NCBI GenBank assembly: GCA_025716855.1
Contig: JAIXMQ010000062.1
Location: 62,001 to 126,000 of the forward strand
Direction: 5' to 3'
Source: Pilaira anomala
Taxonomy: Eukaryota; Mucoromycota; Mucoromycetes; Mucorales; Mucoraceae
Length of the DNA stretch: 64,000 nucleotides
Part shown: positions 62,492-64,000 of the stretch, one piece after another
Position numbering within the stretch: the first letter of the stretch is position 1
Layout of the letters: each line of letters begins with the position of its first letter
Program-made: the position numbers and the translations under genes
Notes under the pieces: model-generated
Told to the model about the DNA's origin: nothing
Seen by the model: the letters and a program-made list of their open reading frames with translations, nothing else
Databases searched by the model: none

Positions 62492-63492
62492 AAAATAGAG
62501 ATCTTCGAATATTAGACATTTGAATTATCGAATTGATTCGGATTATATTCCAAAAAAGGCTCAAAGTGTAATGGAATTAAGTTGGGGAGATAAAAAGGAC
62601 ACTCATTTACCACTCTTTTCATTTCCAATGATGTCCAATGAGGGAGTAACCCGGGTACATACCCTCACTTGATTAGAAGAACCGTATTTTGTATTTTAAT
62701 GATATTAGTATACAACAGTATAATAGTAGAACAATAGCAGTTATCATATATTCATACATAAGATTAAATAAAAATGATAACTTTCAATAGCTTGTTATTA
62801 CCGGAAATATTATAGTATGAGAAGCGTTTGTTTTTGTTGTACAAGACACCATCCATAGTATGTCTAGAACATACAGCAAAGACGCTAAAAGGACTTATGT
62901 CCCCCTCGAATTTAAGGTCTATACAAAAAAAAGGTTGTTATGTACCACAATTGTTACCGTTAACGTTAATTATGCAAGAGTTATTGGGATCAAGTATTTG
63001 GTAACTTGAGTTGTCTGTTTTATATAAATACTGCTTAATTGATCTTTTGGTGTCCATTATACTTTCAGGATCCATGCAAGTTTTTTTTTCTATTTTTTTT
63101 TCATCAAAATAAGAGGGTAAAACTGTAAATGTATAAGATTATAGGTACGTTAATTTAGTTTTTGAGAAAATCAGCGTGGACCAAAGAATATAAAGATATT
63201 ACCAAATGCAAGAAATTGGATATATTCAGATTGTCATTTCCTTCCGGAGCATAATGGCGCACGCATCCCGATTTTCGTAACAATCGACGGAAACATAACC
63301 ATTCTATTTATAATGGTATGAATTATATACATTTTTTTTAAAAAAAAAAGATTATATGAAATATATGCTATTTATTTAAAAAGAAGATTAAAGATAAACA
63401 CTTTTTCGCATCATTTTTTTTTTTTTTATCTTTAAAAAAACCTGCTCTGTGTGAAGAGTTTTCAATTTAAGTTTCGGTGCCACCTTCTCTCT

Positions 63493-63498
63493 CACGTG
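63493..63498. promoter_or_regulatory. CACGTG E-box upstream of the last gene
   Basis: A perfect CACGTG palindrome lies 246 bp before the start codon at 63744. TATATATA stretches at about 63630 and 63701, and a CTTT-rich leader, lie between. It is a canonical bHLH-zipper binding site; use is inferred. Confidence 0.35.
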
Positions 63499-63743
63499 GA
63501 TTATTGTGTTATTTTGGGAATGACCGTTAGAGAACTTTTTCTTTTTGGATTATTTTTGTTCAATCACTCTATAGTGAAAAAAATCGGGTAGAAATTCTTT
63601 TCCTATTTAATATTTTTTTTTTAATTTCTATATATATACCCACTATTTTCTTTTTCTTTTTTTCTTTTTTTCTTTTTTTTTCTTCTTATCCTTCTTCATA
63701 TATATAAACCGTTACTTTTTTTTTTTTACATCAATAAGTGAGC

Positions 63744-64000
63744 ATGAATAACTGCAATTGGAATAATTCTGCTTCATTAAATGAGGGTTATACTGGTTCG
63801 AATACGGCTTCTAATTTCTCACCATATCACACTAGTGGCTACTGTACACCACCTCTTGGAAATCCAAGTGATCAATTGACAACATCAGTGTATCCGTATT
63901 CAAGTTACTCTCAAGAAGATTGTTCATCCTCTGGTTGTAGCTCATCTATCACTAATACACCGGAACTAGAAGCTCAATCTTTTCAAGATACTGTGTCGTT
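63744..64000 (+). CDS. N-terminal part of a Ser/Asn-rich protein, cut by window end
   Basis: The frame is open from an ATG after a long T/CT-rich leader to the end of the window (85 codons and part of another). It starts MNNCNWNNSASLNEGYTGSN and is rich in Ser, Asn, Tyr, Thr and Pro (HTSGYCTPPLGNPSDQ, VYPYSSYSQEDCSSSGCSSS). Such disordered N-termini are common in fungal transcription factors, but no domain is included here, so the function is open. Confidence 0.6.
   Translation, partial: MNNCNWNNSASLNEGYTGSNTASNFSPYHTSGYCTPPLGNPSDQLTTSVYPYSSYSQEDCSSSGCSSSITNTPELEAQSFQDTVS

Larger units (their letters stand above)
51691..63743. other. 12-kb region without intact genes
   Basis: No complete gene model could be made on either strand. 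The interval holds a dead intron-containing gene (52446-53371), a MITE (54613-54972), two related gene scraps (56480-56720 and 58510-58720), a Tc1/mariner transposase scrap (59333-59455), a possible mariner end (60205-60312), (TA)n at about 61101-61128 and diffuse AT-rich DNA. Between 53 and 60 kb long A/T homopolymers are much rarer than in the gene-bearing part. A 200-bp stretch before 63744 again shows leader-like T and CT runs. Confidence 0.6.

Overview
The window is nuclear DNA from a fungus. It is very AT-rich, genes are split by short introns (mostly 50-100 nt, GTAAGT-like donors, TACTAAC-like branch sites), and homopolymer A or T runs sit in introns, leaders and 3' flanks. The protein style, the FHA-forkhead and RasGEF architectures, Elongin C and NOSIP together with ERG7, and the decayed DNA transposons fit an early-diverging fungus, most likely Mucoromycota (Mucorales). 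That placement is inferred from gene content, not from a database search.

From 1 to 24.7 kb: a decayed PIF/Harbinger transposase at the left edge; FCF2 (pre-rRNA processing, +); a two-TM protein of unknown function (-) divergent from an RraA-family protein (+); a Myb/SANT-like regulator (-); a 3.6-kb spacer with gene relics; a group II PLP decarboxylase of the glutamate/cysteine-sulfinate type (+); an SH3-WW-polyQ-RasGEF protein (+); a possible Tco89-like protein (-); a 2.5-kb spacer with zinc-finger gene relics; an F-box protein (-); and phosphoglycerate kinase (+).

From 25 to 42.4 kb: the GTPase DRG1/RBG1 (+) with a 9-nt exon; lanosterol synthase ERG7 (-) with an 80-bp T tract at its stop codon; a macro-domain hydrolase (-) in ten exons; an FHA-forkhead factor (-); mitochondrial dihydrolipoyl dehydrogenase (+); Elongin C (-); the complex I subunit NDUFB11/ESSS (-); a 3.1-kb spacer with a CCGGATAAT repeat; and a bHLH factor (-).

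From 44.9 to 51.7 kb: Tudor-SN/SND1 (+), NOSIP (-) and CWF19L2 (+). The last two are both known spliceosome-associated factors and start head to head 167 bp apart. From 51.7 to 63.7 kb there is a 12-kb stretch with no intact gene. It holds a 360-bp MITE with long terminal inverted repeats and TA target duplication, a Tc1/mariner-like transposase scrap, a possible mariner end and dead gene fragments. The window closes with the Ser/Asn-rich N-terminus of an incomplete gene (+).

The intact genes are mostly housekeeping and regulatory. They show no operon-like pathway cluster and no clearly new multi-gene system. Exon models were assembled by eye from reading frame, splice signals and family alignment from memory, and most totals close exactly in frame.
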